From Larix kaempferi (lineage: Eukaryota; Streptophyta; Pinopsida; Pinales; Pinaceae): a stretch of 64,000 bases of DNA. Positions 49,605 through 62,100 of this stretch are shown piece after piece. The DNA is taken from NCBI GenBank assembly GCA_027924585.1, contig BSBM01000712.1, positions 1,002,001 through 1,066,000 on the forward strand, given 5' to 3'. Numbering within the stretch: position 1 is the first letter of the stretch; the number at the start of each line of letters is the position of its first letter. The notes beneath the pieces were generated by a model, which was given only the letters and a program-made list of their open reading frames with translations, was not told the origin of the DNA and made no database searches. A program made the translations under genes and the position numbers.

Positions 49605-49920
49605 TATTCGACCGAAAAATTGTTTGGCCAAATAATTGTTCAGACGAATAATTATTCGGCCGAACCATTATTCGGTCAAATAACATTCCAAAAAAAATCA
49701 CCGGAAACTTTCTTGGTTGGCTATGCCTCGCGTGCACTTCTAGGTCGTCATTATTTTTAACGGTCGACCGTGAATGGTTGTTCGGCCGAAAAAATTTAAC
49801 TTTATTCGGACGAGTAAATTATGTTATTCGGTCGAATAACATAAGCTATTCGGCCGAATAACTTTCGCTATGGTTCTCCACCCCCCGATTGGCACGAAAT
49901 AGACATCCATCTTCATGAAT
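49605..49920. promoter_or_regulatory. Palindrome cluster plus terminal box: deleted module remnant
   Basis: At least seven palindrome-like words of the TTCGGCCGAA type (perfect examples near 49667 and 49853-49864, others with one change such as TTCGGTCGAA) in about 260 bp. They are followed by ATCCATCTTCATGAATTCACCC (about 49900), the reverse complement of the outer box of module 1. The roughly 800-bp scaffold between them is missing. Orientation matches module 3 and is opposite to modules 1 and 2. Confidence 0.55.
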
Positions 49921-50377
49921 TCACCCGTTGGCACATTAAACAAAGATTGATCTGATGGCTCTGTGCATTAATGAATGAAGACACATGATATTGATCATTA
50001 GTGTGATGTTCCATGTGGTTATAGAAATGAAACCTTAAGGGATCCAATATGTTACACGTTGGCCCCCATTTTTTGTATGCCCCCACGAGGTAAAAAGAAG
50101 GGAAAATTTTAAGGATCCATAATTTTCTTAAAGTGTAGAAACCTTGGCAAATCTTACTAATTATGAAAGTCCCAACCATAAAATGTTTGGCGATATTTTT
50201 TAAAAAATATTCAAATTTGTAAGGGTTTATATAGTTTTTGGAGAATTTTGGTGGTTTTTAGATAAAAAAATTAATACTTTGGAATTTGAGCGAATCATAT
50301 TGGAAATAAATAAATAAATGGCAAATATTTTTTTGAAAAAAAACATCGAAAATTAGCCCATGGGCTAAATTTTGCCC
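49921..50377. other. Unassigned stretch between the palindrome remnant and the RNase H fragment
   Basis: A minus-strand frame (50179-49913) is open but has no recognised motif. If it belongs with the RNase H fragment upstream on the minus strand, it may be the 3' tail of that LINE. Confidence 0.4.
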
Positions 50378-50755
50378 CTAAAATTTTCCTTGGTAAAAGG
50401 GATGTTTCAATTGCAAGCTATCAACTAATGCATTGTTTTCCCTTCGAACATGAAAGAACTGAGTGCTCAAGATTCGAACAAGAATACCAATGATGTGCTT
50501 GTGTAGCCTTCCCATGACTTGATCCACAATATCCTGCTTATGTCTAGTTTGAAAGATGATCATAAGGGAGTCTCCTATAACAACAAGTGATTGGATTCCA
50601 AGGGAAACAGTTTGATTCCGTCCCAGGTATAGAGCATACCTCTCTACTTGGTTGTTATTTGTTGTCCCTAAACCGCATGCGAAGGTTAACACTACATTCC
50701 CTCTGGGATCAATGAGGATCCCCGCACTTGCCTCCCCATTTTAATTTAGTTATAC
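50378..50755 (-). pseudogene. RNase H domain fragment of a LINE
   Basis: The minus strand reads GASAGILI-like, then FACGLGTTNNNQVERYALYL, then VIGDSLMII, and ends with FFHVRRENNALVDSL. These fit the plant RNase H fold (RVT_3 type): the Glu of NN.xE.YAL and the Asp of GDS are kept, and the first catalytic Asp (FDGAS) lies beyond the break at about 50755. The sequence is clearly different from the RNase H at 37296-37723, so it comes from another LINE lineage. It is about 125 codons long, with no reverse transcriptase left. Confidence 0.7.
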
Positions 50756-53154
50756 TTAGTATATAATATTAATAATATTTTTTAATAGTGTATCTTGGTT
50801 TACATTTTATTTGTATTTATATTGAAAATATGTTATAAATGTTTTTATTCAAGGACTTTGAATTATGGAAAACAATCATAGATTTCTTATTTAAAAAAAC
50901 ACAATCTACCCATCTTTGTGAATATAAAATTAATGAGTTATTAATTACACCGATAGGTGTTTATATCTTAGAATTTGGGGTGGACTACCATCTATGTTTT
51001 TCTTAGATTGAAGGAGGACGTGACAAGGGTAATGTCCAGATTGATTTTATGGGCGTCGTTCAAAATTCAAAATAAACAATTATAAAATAAATATATATAA
51101 AAAGCAATTGGTAGTTGATGCATGAATAACTCATAACTCATGCATGGATAACAAGTAGTGACAAACAACCCATTTAATTAAAGAAGGTAACATGTAGCCG
51201 AGTCATAAACAAAACGTGATTACAACTAAGCATAGAGAACAAGTAACAAATAACTTGTTCATAGCACTTAACTTGTGGTTCCCCAACCACAAGTTAAGTG
51301 GTTATGCTAATTTACATTAATATTATCCTATTGAAAATCCCACTAATAAATAACATTAATGTTATCTTATTGAAAATAAGATTATTATTTATATTTAAAA
51401 AACAAGTTTATGTCAAATTGAATATATAATTTAGCATTTAATATGTGCAAATTTCTCATTGATGACATACACCCCCAATATCGTAAGATTCATCTCCTTA
51501 ATGATTCAAATTTTTAGATTCTTATCAACGTATGCTTAGGTGGCAACCTTCATATCTAAGTCTTCATACACTGTTTTTATTCTTTCAAACTAAGTCTCCA
51601 TATACCGTTTTTATTCTTTCAAAGGGCAGCCCCTCTCTTCCAGAGGGGCAACTTGCTTCAAGATATCTTGTGTGGTGTTTAGAGTTAGTGACCAAGTTCA
51701 TGACCACCCCTTGTCACCTAGTGCTCAACGATGGTGACCGTTACATGGCACTTCTAGCAATAAAACAACTTAGTACGTCCACTTTTTATTTGCATTACAA
51801 CCTTTTATTGGATTTCCCGTTCCATGGATTTAGTGGCAATGGCATATAAAAGACAAACGTAAAGTTACATCACGAATAGTTGGTCCGTGAAATACTGCTA
51901 TTTCGTCTTTTTATCGATAAACTGTACTTGTTTTCAATGTCTTTTCCATATCTAAATTTAATAATGTAATTTAAACGTGTTATGACTTGGATTTTATTTA
52001 ATATCATTTTTAATTTTTTTTATATATATAAATTAATCAAATAACCTACAAAACTTAAAAGTTTTGCAAGGGTAAGGAATATATATTATATATAATAAAA
52101 AATTTAAAAAATATATATATACGAATAAAATATATTAAAAGTAAACAAAATTATGTTGAACTTTTCATAAAACACCGGATGTAAAAGTTGTAAAAAAAAT
52201 AATTAAAATCTTAATTTTATTTTGCCAATTAAGAAGGGAAGAATAGAGGTAAATATATTTAAAAAATGTTTTTCTTTAAATTGTTAAATATTTTTAATGG
52301 AAAATTTAAGTATGGTTTTGAAATTTTATTGGTGTGAGAATTTGGTTGGTGAAGAATTTAAGTTTTATTTGATTTGGTACATTTAAAATATTAGATTTCT
52401 TTTGGGATTTCACATGAAAAATGATTTCATACTTTCAAATTATTAAATACTTTTTAATGGAAAATTTGAGTATGGTTTGAAATTTCATTGGTGTGAGAAT
52501 TTGGTTGGTGAAGAATTTAAGTTTTATTTGATTTGATACATTTAAAATATTTGATTTCTCTTGAGATTTCACATGAAAATTGATAACTTGTACTTAAAGT
52601 ACAAGAAAATTCTTACCAAAATCTAATAAGAATGGTCAATTTTTTTATAGAAATTTATCCTTAATTCTTTAACAAAATGTGCTATATTAATAGGTGGAAC
52701 CATATTTCACGTGTCTACAGTTAGTTAGTTAAATCTAGATATGTTTCTTTTTCCAAATTAGTGATGGTTCAATTTCACAAAACTTCTCATTGCACACAAG
52801 AATAATAAATAATAATAAATGTGAATGCATTATATATGAATTGTAAGTTTCAAACTTGTGTAGAGAAGCAAAGCATGCAAATTCTTTTAAGCAAAACAGA
52901 TATTACATCACAACATTCACACATAGTATTTAGAGATTTACCCTGGAAACCTTTAACTAGGAAAACCAACATACCTTGGAGCAAGTTAATATGGTATGAA
53001 AAATAATATCTCACATAAGTACAAATTTAACCAAAATACATAATAATGAGCAATCTAAGACGAAATATTTCATAATTACAATCAAAATGTTTAATTGTAA
53101 TTATTCTCTAAAACAAAATTTTAATGAAAAAATTTTAAACACTTTTCAATATCC
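50756..53154. other. AT-rich non-coding stretch
   Basis: No gene recognised. It contains a perfect hairpin at 51265-51300 and a two-unit duplication of about 155 bp (about 52277-52431 and 52436-52583, both with GGTGTGAGAATTTGGTTGG). It also has long AT dinucleotide-rich runs near 52030-52130. The open frame 51532-51849 on the plus strand has no known motif. Confidence 0.6.
51265..51300. repeat. Perfect 16-bp stem hairpin with CCCC loop
   Basis: CACTTAACTTGTGGTT, then CCCC, then AACCACAAGTTAAGTG. All 16 pairs match. It is isolated in AT-rich DNA, with no T-run or gene next to it. Confidence 0.9.
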
Positions 53155-53584
53155 AATTTTCTTTTTCATATAATTATTATATAACTATAAAACTTAGTGA
53201 CAAAATCTAGTCAACCTACATCATCCAAAGTACATTTTCCCACTGATACACCCAACTGAGGGCACATGGGAAAAGATTATGGAAAAAAATAAGCGTGGGT
53301 AACAAAAGACACTATTCATGGGCGAACATTTTAATTTACTTTCTCAATGTAATACTCGTTGGATTAAGTTACTTTGAAGTAATATATCTACTATGTTTTC
53401 ACACCAATAATTTGTATTTACAATTACAATATTATTGGTTAAAAGGACAATATTTTTTTCTTAAAAGATGCTTTACTCTTTTGCTTAGTATAACAATGTA
53501 TGATTAAAGAAAAATTGAAAATCAATTTCTTAATATTTAAAATCTTAAAAAACAAATAATACAACACAATAAATTGCACTTTAA

Positions 53585-53755
53585 ATAGAATCTGAATTAT
53601 AAGATATTAAAAATAATTATAGCAATTTAAATAGAATCTAAATTATAAGATATTAAAAATAATTATAGAATCTATATTATAAGATATTAAAAATAATTAT
53701 AGCAATTTGAATAAAATCTAAATCATAAGATATTAAAAATAATTATAGCACTAGA
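53585..53755. repeat. Tandem repeat of about 45 bp, four diverged units
   Basis: Units share ATTATAAGATATTAAAAATAAT followed by TATAGCA. P1 has only one comparable unit near 16450, so the expansion is specific to P2. Confidence 0.8.
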
Positions 53756-56317
53756 TTTAGCATTTTACTAAACTTGTAACTGAACTCTTTCTTGTGGGAA
53801 TTTGACAATAAGATATTGAAAAAATTATAGCACTAAAATCAATAGGATTTTACTAAACTTGTAGCTTTTCTTCTTTGTTGGAATATGATAATAAAGGAAG
53901 TTAAAAATTTGATTAAAAAGTTTCAACATGCATGAAATTTGAATCATGATGAAATTTTAACTATGTTTACTAATTTTAGTTATATATTTAAGTGTCTCCA
54001 AACCAATATAACTCTTTTTAACTAGACAAATGTCCATTAAACAATAACATAGTGAATTAAAAAATATTGATAATTATTATCCTTATGATAATTATTTATG
54101 TTTTGCAGTAACTTAAACCTAAAACTGCTTCTGATTAACAAAGAGCTCGTCCTACTTGAATAATGGTGATGAGTCGACTCGCATTTTCAGATAGCAACTA
54201 GTGATGACTATCCTCATGCCACTTTTGACAATTGAGTTACGATAGTTTTTCAATTTTTGAAAAAACATAATACTACACACCATGTAGAAATCGAAGATAA
54301 TTTAATCCATATCGTGACTAAGCCTCATTAGAAACAAAGCCAAAAAAAAATATTGATATCTCATGCAAATAAAAGAGAATATGTTCCATTTATAAGAATG
54401 GAAGAGGCCTAACATTAGCTAAGAATAGATGGGCAGATAAGGATACCTATGTCATCTTACAACTATAAATAGCTGGTTTTATTGGAAAACACCAACACCC
54501 ACCCTAAGCAAAACATAGAGAGTAAACAAAGAAAAAAAAATGGGTCCCAAAAACAGGCATTAATAAGGTACCCGTGTACAAAGTCTCATAAGTGGAGAAA
54601 AGGAGAAAAACTCATATGATAAAAAATACTCTCCAAAAGGGATTCAACCACCAATGCTAAAAATTCACATTTCAAACTGCCAAGGAAATGAGAATTGAAT
54701 GCACACCATCCCCCCAAAATGAACTGATCCTCTAAAATTGAGTCTTACCACAAAAGGCCCGACTAGGTACTCATTTGCAATCAATAAAACATCATATATG
54801 GAGTGTCCATATGGAAAACAATCCATCTGGACGAAGTGCATGGGTCATTAGCTGCTACAACTATCAAGACAACATAGGAATCAATGAACTGTGTACAACT
54901 ATCACAACAAAGACAATTGATTTCGATCAAAATGGTGAATAAAAAATCACTTGAGGAAGCATTGCATACTACCCCCCCACAATGCTAAACTAGGTGGACA
55001 TGATGATGAAAATGGATGTCACAAATGATGGAAAAAATATGGAGGTATGAGCTAAAAGTGGCAAAGATTCCAAACAAACTGAACAAGAAACACTCCAAAG
55101 TGGTGAGCTCCAAGAGACTGCAAAACAAGGAAGTACAATCCACAGAAACAAACACTTGGTGACACTCTAAGACTATAGACTACATGAGTGGCACACAATC
55201 CATTACTTAAAGGTGCATAATGACATGTACCAGAAATAAAGTGGCTAGCTCCAAATGTCGAGTGCAAAAATAGTTGGTCATGTTATGGAGTAAAATTCCT
55301 AGTGACACTCTAAAACCATCAACACAAGTAGCATACAATCCGTTACTCAAAGTTGCAGAATGAGAGGTACCATAAAACCATCAAGGACAACAATCCTCGA
55401 TATGAGTCCCAACAAACAAAGCCATGTTAGGTATCCATTTACAACAGAGGAATCAACATATATTTATTGATCTCATGAAGCAAATTAAGGTGGTGTGCAA
55501 CCACTCACTCGAAATACGAAATAGAGGAGAATACTTTTTGCAATACCTGAAATTGTATGAGAAATGAAGGCTTCAGTGAAAAGGTATATAAAAAACCTGA
55601 CCAATAACCCCTTTATAATAAATTTGGCAAAAAACACATGCCAAAAAATCTACAGAAATGTTGCTTGCTTGTAAATTACGGTGGCCAAGAGAATTGATCC
55701 CTAGTCTCATCCATCGAAAAAACCCATAAGCCAATTCAATCTAGCATAAATACGACTTAATGAAGTTAAAATATTTTGGAGCTTAAGTAAAGGAAAGACT
55801 CGTCATTCCAAAAACTTTTCATGGAACAATGCATTGCTGGTAGATGTGAAGCCTTTTGCATGAAATGAAAATCAAAGGCTCAAAATTTATGCAGAGTCAA
55901 TTAAGCACATGAACTGGAAGTTATGAAACTAAAATAAAATCCAAATTCATTCGAAGCTCATGAAGAAAGGAATGGTGCAACCCAAATAAATCACACAAGC
56001 ACTCAGACAATGAAGTCCCATAATCTAGTTGATGCATGTAGCTGCTAGGTCTAGTGAGAAGCTCTAAGCTAGTTTCAGAGAAAGCCTTGAGAAACATATT
56101 TGAGCAGTTATGTTGATTAAATAATCGAATTTTATGGTTATATAATAATTATTTATGTTTTGTAGTAAGACCTAAAATTATTGTTTTTCATTAGCTAAGA
56201 GCTTGTATTTCTTGAATAATGGTGATGAGTCAACTTGTATTTATGTATAGCAACTAGTAATGACTATCCTCATACTAGTTTTAACAACTAAATTATAATA
56301 AGTTTTCTAATTTTCAG

Positions 56318-56368
<51 letters not shown>
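56318..56368 (+). repeat. Poly-A run of 51 bases followed by (TA)n
   Basis: Uninterrupted A from 56318 to 56368, then TATATATA. P1 has only six A's at the matching place (19110-19116), so this is slippage expansion of a short A-run rather than a retroposon tail. It could also hold a sequencing length error. Confidence 0.85.
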
Positions 56369-56372
<4 letters not shown>

Positions 56373-56769
56373 TATACTGTACACCACACTAAATAGATTT
56401 GTGAATCTTAATAATACTGCTTATTTAAAAAATTCTTCTCCTAAAATTATTTATTAGCAATCTTCAAAATTAAAACCTAAATTGTTTAATATGTAGAGCA
56501 AATTATTAAACCTTTGGAAAAAATACAAAGGCAATAATTATCCTTATTGCAAATTTGACACGTGCATATATATATATATATATATATAAAAAGAAAGATA
56601 ATATATTTTATATACATTTTAAAATTAATTTTATATAATTATATAAATTTAAAGAAAAGTAATATCATTTATGAATCTAAAATTAATTTTATATATTCAA
56701 TAAATTTGAAAAAAAGTAATATTGTTTATGAATCTAATAAACATGTTCTTTTTTTTAAATTACAAGTTA

Positions 56770-57237
56770 GAATAAAAATTAAAATTTAGAATGAATAAGA
56801 AGATTAAACTATAAATATCTACATAAATTAAATAGTCATCCATAAACTATAGATATCTCCATAAATTAAATAGTTATCCATGTAAGAAATCTTTATCTTA
56901 CAAACATTAATCTTTGAACTCATTTATTAATAAATAAAGGAAGATTACATATTAATCCAAGACTCGTCCAATATTTATATAAAAACTCAACAAAATTAAT
57001 GTATAAAGTTTTAGTTTTTTAAATTTAAAATAAACATAAAAATTTAGAATCAATAAAAAAAATTAAACTATAGATATCTCCATAAATTAAATAGTCATCC
57101 ATATATGTAAGAAATATTCATCTTACCAACATTAACCTTTGAACTCATTTATTCATAAATAAAGGAAGATTATATATTAATCCAAAACTCATCCAATATC
57201 TATATAAAAACTCAACAAAATTAATGTATAAAGTTTT
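56770..57237. repeat. Tandem duplication of about 230 bp
   Basis: 56770-57012 and 57028-57237 share ATCTCCATAAATTAAATAG, TTTGAACTCATTTATTNATAAA and ACTCAACAAAATTAATGT in the same order. P1 has a single unit. Confidence 0.8.
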
Positions 57238-57289
57238 TATTTTTTAAATAAAATTAATTTAAATATTTTGTTTGAGTATATTATTATAT

Positions 57290-58307
57290 TATTATTAATA
57301 CTAAGGCGGGTGGTAACAATTGAGAATATTGGCTAAATTTGCTGGGAGGACGATCAAGAAACAGCTCCGCTAGGGTTTGTTCGGCTGAACCTTGGCGGCC
57401 ATGGATTCTTCCATGGTCGCCCTTCTCCTGCGTTTGCTTAATTGACGAAGCGTGATGGTTTTTCCGAGTTTGGAGAGAGGGCAGCTTTTGCACGGCGACC
57501 CATTGGGTCTGTGAGCTCCAGATCCAGTGGCGGCGGCGATGGTTTCTGGGTGGCTCATCGGCGGAGAGGGTCGGCTGCTGTGGGTAGGCTTGGCTGCGTC
57601 GGCGCGACAGTGGGCGGACGACTGCTCTAGGGCGTGTCGGTGATGTGCAGGACCTGCGTGCGGTGGTTGTGGGGGCATTCGACGGCTTGCGCCGAGATCT
57701 GAAATCGGTGGCCCTCCTTTCTCCTGTTGTTCATGAGTTTTCTGTTTTTTCTTCTGGTGGCTACATTTTCTGGGTTTGTCTTTTTGGTTTCTTGAAAGGC
57801 GATGCCCTTTCTTCCGATGGAGGCTCCAACGGTGGTCTGCTCTAGTTTTTTCTTCATTTGGGGTCTACTTGCTGGCCGTTTCGCTGGTTTGGGAGGTCTA
57901 TCGTGCCTGCTGCTTGTCCACAGACATAGATATCCTACATACTTCGATGAGGGTTTCGGCTCGGACGGATTTTCTGTGGAGGGCTGGCTCTGGATCGGCT
58001 GGTGGTTTTTGTGGGGCACCCTTTCTCTGGAGTTTGGGGTCTGCCGTCTTGACGGAAATGTTCTAATTACAGTTTTATTTTTCTGTTTATTTTTCTGGGC
58101 AATGAGGGTTTGCACTCGAGCACTTTCTCTGTAATCACTCATATGTGACTTTTATATTTCATTGCTGAAATGGGAATGTAAATATGTGACAATGTAGGGA
58201 TCTTTGTGATCCTATTACATGTGCAGAATGTAATTTTGTTCATCTTTTTGAAATAAAATTACGACTTTTTCCAAGGAAAAAAAAAACAAATATATTATTA
58301 ATACTAA
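57290..58307 (+). mobile_element. GC-rich retroposon with poly-A tail and 15-bp target-site duplication
   Basis: TATTATTAATACTAA occurs at 57290-57304 and 58293-58307, bracketing a body of about 988 bp. The body is GC-rich to about 58050, then has a 3' UTR-like part with GAAATAAAATTACGAC near 58250 and an A-run at 58277-58286. P1 lacks the insert at the matching place. The head (CTAGGGTTTGTTCGGCTG and GGCGGCCATGGATTC) looks like the 5' UTR of a plant transcript or an L1-type LINE. No endonuclease or reverse transcriptase is present. It is either a non-autonomous LINE derivative (5' part joined to 3' end) or a processed pseudogene. Open frames on both strands (for example 57802-58134 plus) carry no known domain. 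Confidence 0.8.
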
Positions 58308-59104
58308 TAAGATTATACTTTAAATTATAAAAATAGAAGTGTTTTAATTCATTAATTATATGTGGGAGAATGATTACAAAATATAATTTTATTAATAATA
58401 ATTATATTTATGTTAAAAAAATTAAGATATTATTACTTAATATTGCAACATAAAATCTAGAGTTTTGATTTGAATAGCCATGAAAAAGTTGAAAACTTGT
58501 TTATGTAGATTCTAACACTAAAAAAATGGTAGGCACATTGTTTTACAAATTTACATAATAGGAAAATAATATATGAAAAAACTGAAAACTTGCTTATGTG
58601 AATTCTAACACTAAAAACATGGTAGATACATTGTTTTACAAATTTACATAATAGTAAAATAACATGAAAATACATTGAGGGAGGGAGAGATATAGGATCT
58701 TCTTTGGAATTTGGGAATTGGACACAATCTTGTTAACCGTGGAAGGTATTGTATATGGCCAAAATCTTGTTAACACCCTATAAAGCTAGAGAGCACCCAA
58801 ACTTGGAAAGCTAGAGAGCACCCAAACTTGGATTCCAACATGAGGTAATTCCACCTATGTATTTGCATGAAGGTGGTTACCTCCCATTTGAGTCTTCTAA
58901 TCTCATTCATCCTGCTATCATGACCTTTTGACAAAGGAATTGATCTTTCTATCGTCTTGTTATCATGACTATTCATCTTGTTATCATGATCATTTGTTTT
59001 CAATTTGAGCCTTCTTATCTCATTCATATTGTTATCATAACCATTTAACAAAAGAATTAATGGCATAGTACCGAATTATTTCCATTTTGTGCTCGCAACT
59101 CTTT
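58308..59104. other. Non-coding with short tandem duplications
   Basis: A two-unit repeat of about 94 bp (58480-58575 and 58576-58674, sharing TTGTTTTACAAATTTACATA) and a 24-bp unit repeated at 58785-58832 (AGCTAGAGAGCACCCAAACT). Near 58880-59050 a phrase containing TTATCATGA recurs several times. No gene is recognised. Confidence 0.65.
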
Positions 59105-62100
59105 TGTAACACCCCCAAAATAATAAATATTTTATTATTTCTGCAAGAGAAAGAATATTAAAAACAATTATAATTATTTTATTATTTTTTATTGAGAAGT
59201 CAAAAATAAAACAGTTGTATTAAGAATATTACTTTTATGATTATTTAATATAATAAAACAGGATACAAGGATGGACCTAGCTATTGAAGAGTGTCTGTTG
59301 AACTACTTGAGGAAAAAGACAAGTGTCAAGGACTGTTAAAGATGCAGGAGGCATCATCCCTAAAAATCAGGCCTCCACTCCCAGATGAGTGCTGAAGAGC
59401 AGGAGGCTCATAAATGGCCAAGACTTAGGCAAATACTACAAATAGTAAGTCCATGAGCAGCAAGAGGCTAGCATTGGATAGGGATTGAAAATTTCAATGC
59501 AAGAGATGGCACATTGTGGATTTTTGTTCAGGTAGTTCAGCAAACAAGCTCAGGGGTTCTGGAGCTTGACTGCTCCGGGAATTGGTTGGGTGGAACAACG
59601 AAGCCATTCTTGGTTTTCCAGCATTGCTGTCAGGTTCCTTTTCTATATTTTATTTCATAATGATCTGATTGTGTTGTTCATGGAACTGTAGTACTTATTA
59701 TAACCAAAAGGTTAGCTTTATTGAATTTCTGGTTATCTATGCTTTCTGTAAATTAGAGTAATGCTTAAATTCCAATTAACACGTGAAAACTAGTTTCTGT
59801 TTCTAAAATAATTGTTGTTGTTTTCCTTATAACGCGTAATAATTAGCATAAACGTTGAAAACTCTCCTCAAAGTTCGCCCCCAATTTATCCACATAGGTG
59901 TAGATCTTTAGTTTATTATATATATATATCTATATCTATATATCTATATATATATATTTAATAGCTTCGGATCATATGTAATTTTTTTTAATCTAAATTT
60001 GGACTGGAATTCTGACATTTAGGTGGTTATTATCTTAGCATAGTTCCTTGAATGTAATTTAATTCAAATTTTTAGTTAGGGTTTATCTTTAATGAAATCC
60101 AAGTTATTTTTTTTAGACTTCTATTTTATTTTCTAATTAAACCTTGGGATCTGCAAATCCAATGATAAAGACCTGCTAATTAGATGATAAAGATCTGCTA
60201 ATCACGCATACCCTAGTTTATTAAAACAAATCAGAATAGATGGACTTTAACCCATAGAGTCAAAACCTTAGGAAGAATAACCTCGACCGTGAGGTTAAAA
60301 CTACAACTTCTTTTACTTCCTTTTTAAACTAAGAAGCAAATGTCAGACATTCGAATTTTTACTCTGCCATTTGAAAACAATCATTAACTTTCCTTTTTAG
60401 TCCAATTCTTTTACTAAACATGCAGCATTTAAAATTCTGAGATTAGTATAATGAAAAATCCAGATTTGAAAACCTTATAAAAAATGATTACCCAACTCCT
60501 ATGCCATTTCTGGAGATTCAAATCTATAGATTAAAAACGTATCATTGTAAGCTAAGCATTTACATTTATCATAAGCATTTTAGAGCTAAGTATTTACATT
60601 TATCAGAAGCATTTTAGAGGACTGAGTCCAAAACAAAAACCGTATCGTTTACATTTGGGTGAAACCCCAAGTTTGGTTTTAAAACATGCAACTGCAGGAA
60701 TAAAACCTTGTTTCACCAAAAATTCTTTTACATTTAGGTCAACTCTACATCGTAAACGATGGAGGACCGAAAACCTTTAAAAATTTACATATTCTCCATG
60801 TTTCAGACAGACGTCGATTTGTTCTAGGAAGTTCTTGAAGTTTCAACAATTTCTCAACCTAACTACAAACTTAAAACAAGCATAGCATTCAACGTTCAAG
60901 TACACCAAGGCCTCGATGAGCTTGACTGAGAATTACTTGGACAAAGGAGTCAACAGGTTGTCTTCTTTATACCATTTTTTTTTACGCCCTCCTACCAGTC
61001 GGGCAACTTGGAGTCAAAACCCTGTCAAATATCACAACTTTTGATCATAAGTCTTATAAATTTCGTAAACTGAAAGCTTAAAGAGAATTTTTTTACTGGT
61101 ATTGAGAAACCTTACCTTCAATGCTTTCTTCTTGTTCATGGACGATGCTGGTAGATAAACGAGCCAGGTATAGAGTTGTGCCACCATGCCATCACCCAAA
61201 GGGAAACACATGTATCAGAGTGTGAGGTTATGTAGGAAGGCCAGAACAGCCATGGAGGCCAAAGGAAGAGGCCGACCTCCTCTCCTCCTCACCACTCTCA
61301 ATCCATTTGATGTTTGGAACCCTTGAGAAGGGTTTGTCTATACAATCAAGCATGTGATCACGTGGTGCTCATTAATGAGCCAGCTGGGTAATGTGATTAC
61401 CTTTTTGAAACCCACATTTGTATAGTTTTGACATGCCTTCGCCATGATCCAAAAACCATTGTTTTTACCATTACTTTAATATCTCATCTTTTATTGCGCT
61501 AAATTCTATCCTTGGATTTAAGTCTTCCTTAAGGCTTGGTTAGCAAGGTTAACACTCTTAAGATGACCTTTTCATATAAGTTGTTTTCCCTTAGTGTAGA
61601 ATAGAGTCAAATCTCTGTAACATGTGCAAGATAGGAGTTTTTTCATGCATTAGCTTTGTAAAGCTAAGTAAGACTCGAAAAACTGCACGAAGAACCTTGG
61701 TGAACTTCAAGTTTTCAATCACATCCATCTAATTTTGTTACCTTAGAACGAGTTTAAAATAACAATAAATATCTTTATGCACTCTATCTGCAAGTTTTGA
61801 ATTCACAAACTTGATGGTAAAAGTATAGTTACTCTCTTCAGACAGGTTAGGTCAAAACATTTCAGCAAGACGAAACATGAACATTTAGATAAATACATAC
61901 ACATATAGGTGGGTGAAATCGCGAACCTGGGAAACACTTTGGTGACAAACGGAGTGAAAAAAACGGAGCGCAGGCGGATGATCATGCGAAAAAAAGTCAA
62001 ACTGAAACTCTAGGCCAAGAGTTCAAAAAACTCTAGGCCGAGAGTTTTGAGAGTTCAAACTCTGGGCTGAGATTTTAAAAAAACTCTAGGCTGAGAGTTT

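Larger units (their letters stand above)
53155..57289 (-). mobile_element. Decayed LTR retroelement copy P2
   Basis: Second copy of the 15960-19660 element, collinear and clearly diverged. The 3' LTR start (minus TGTTGGTGTTTTCC, forward 54484-54497) follows a polypurine tract (forward CCCACCCTAAG). The block of about 200 bp repeated in P1 also appears twice here (54090-54290 and 56140-56375), so that structure predates the split of the two copies. Added changes in P2 include a repeat of about 45 bp at 53585-53755, a 51-A run, and a duplication of about 230 bp at 56770-57237. Confidence 0.5.

Noticed and set aside
49190-49737. Cys/Pro/Leu-rich minus-strand frames resembling a secreted Cys-rich protein
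   Set aside because: They run through the GC-rich minisatellite and overlap each other in different frames, as expected for repeats lacking stop-forming words.
51532-51849. 105-residue plus-strand frame as a possible gene
   Set aside because: No recognisable motif, no second copy, and no splice or promoter support in the surrounding AT-rich DNA.
56318-56368. Poly-A tail of a retroposon ending at 56368
   Set aside because: The paralogous place in P1 has a short A-run and no insertion, so this is expansion of an existing run.
57627-58142. 171-residue minus-strand open frame
   Set aside because: The poly-A tail and target-site duplication show that the retroposon is oriented plus; the minus frame is a GC-content shadow.
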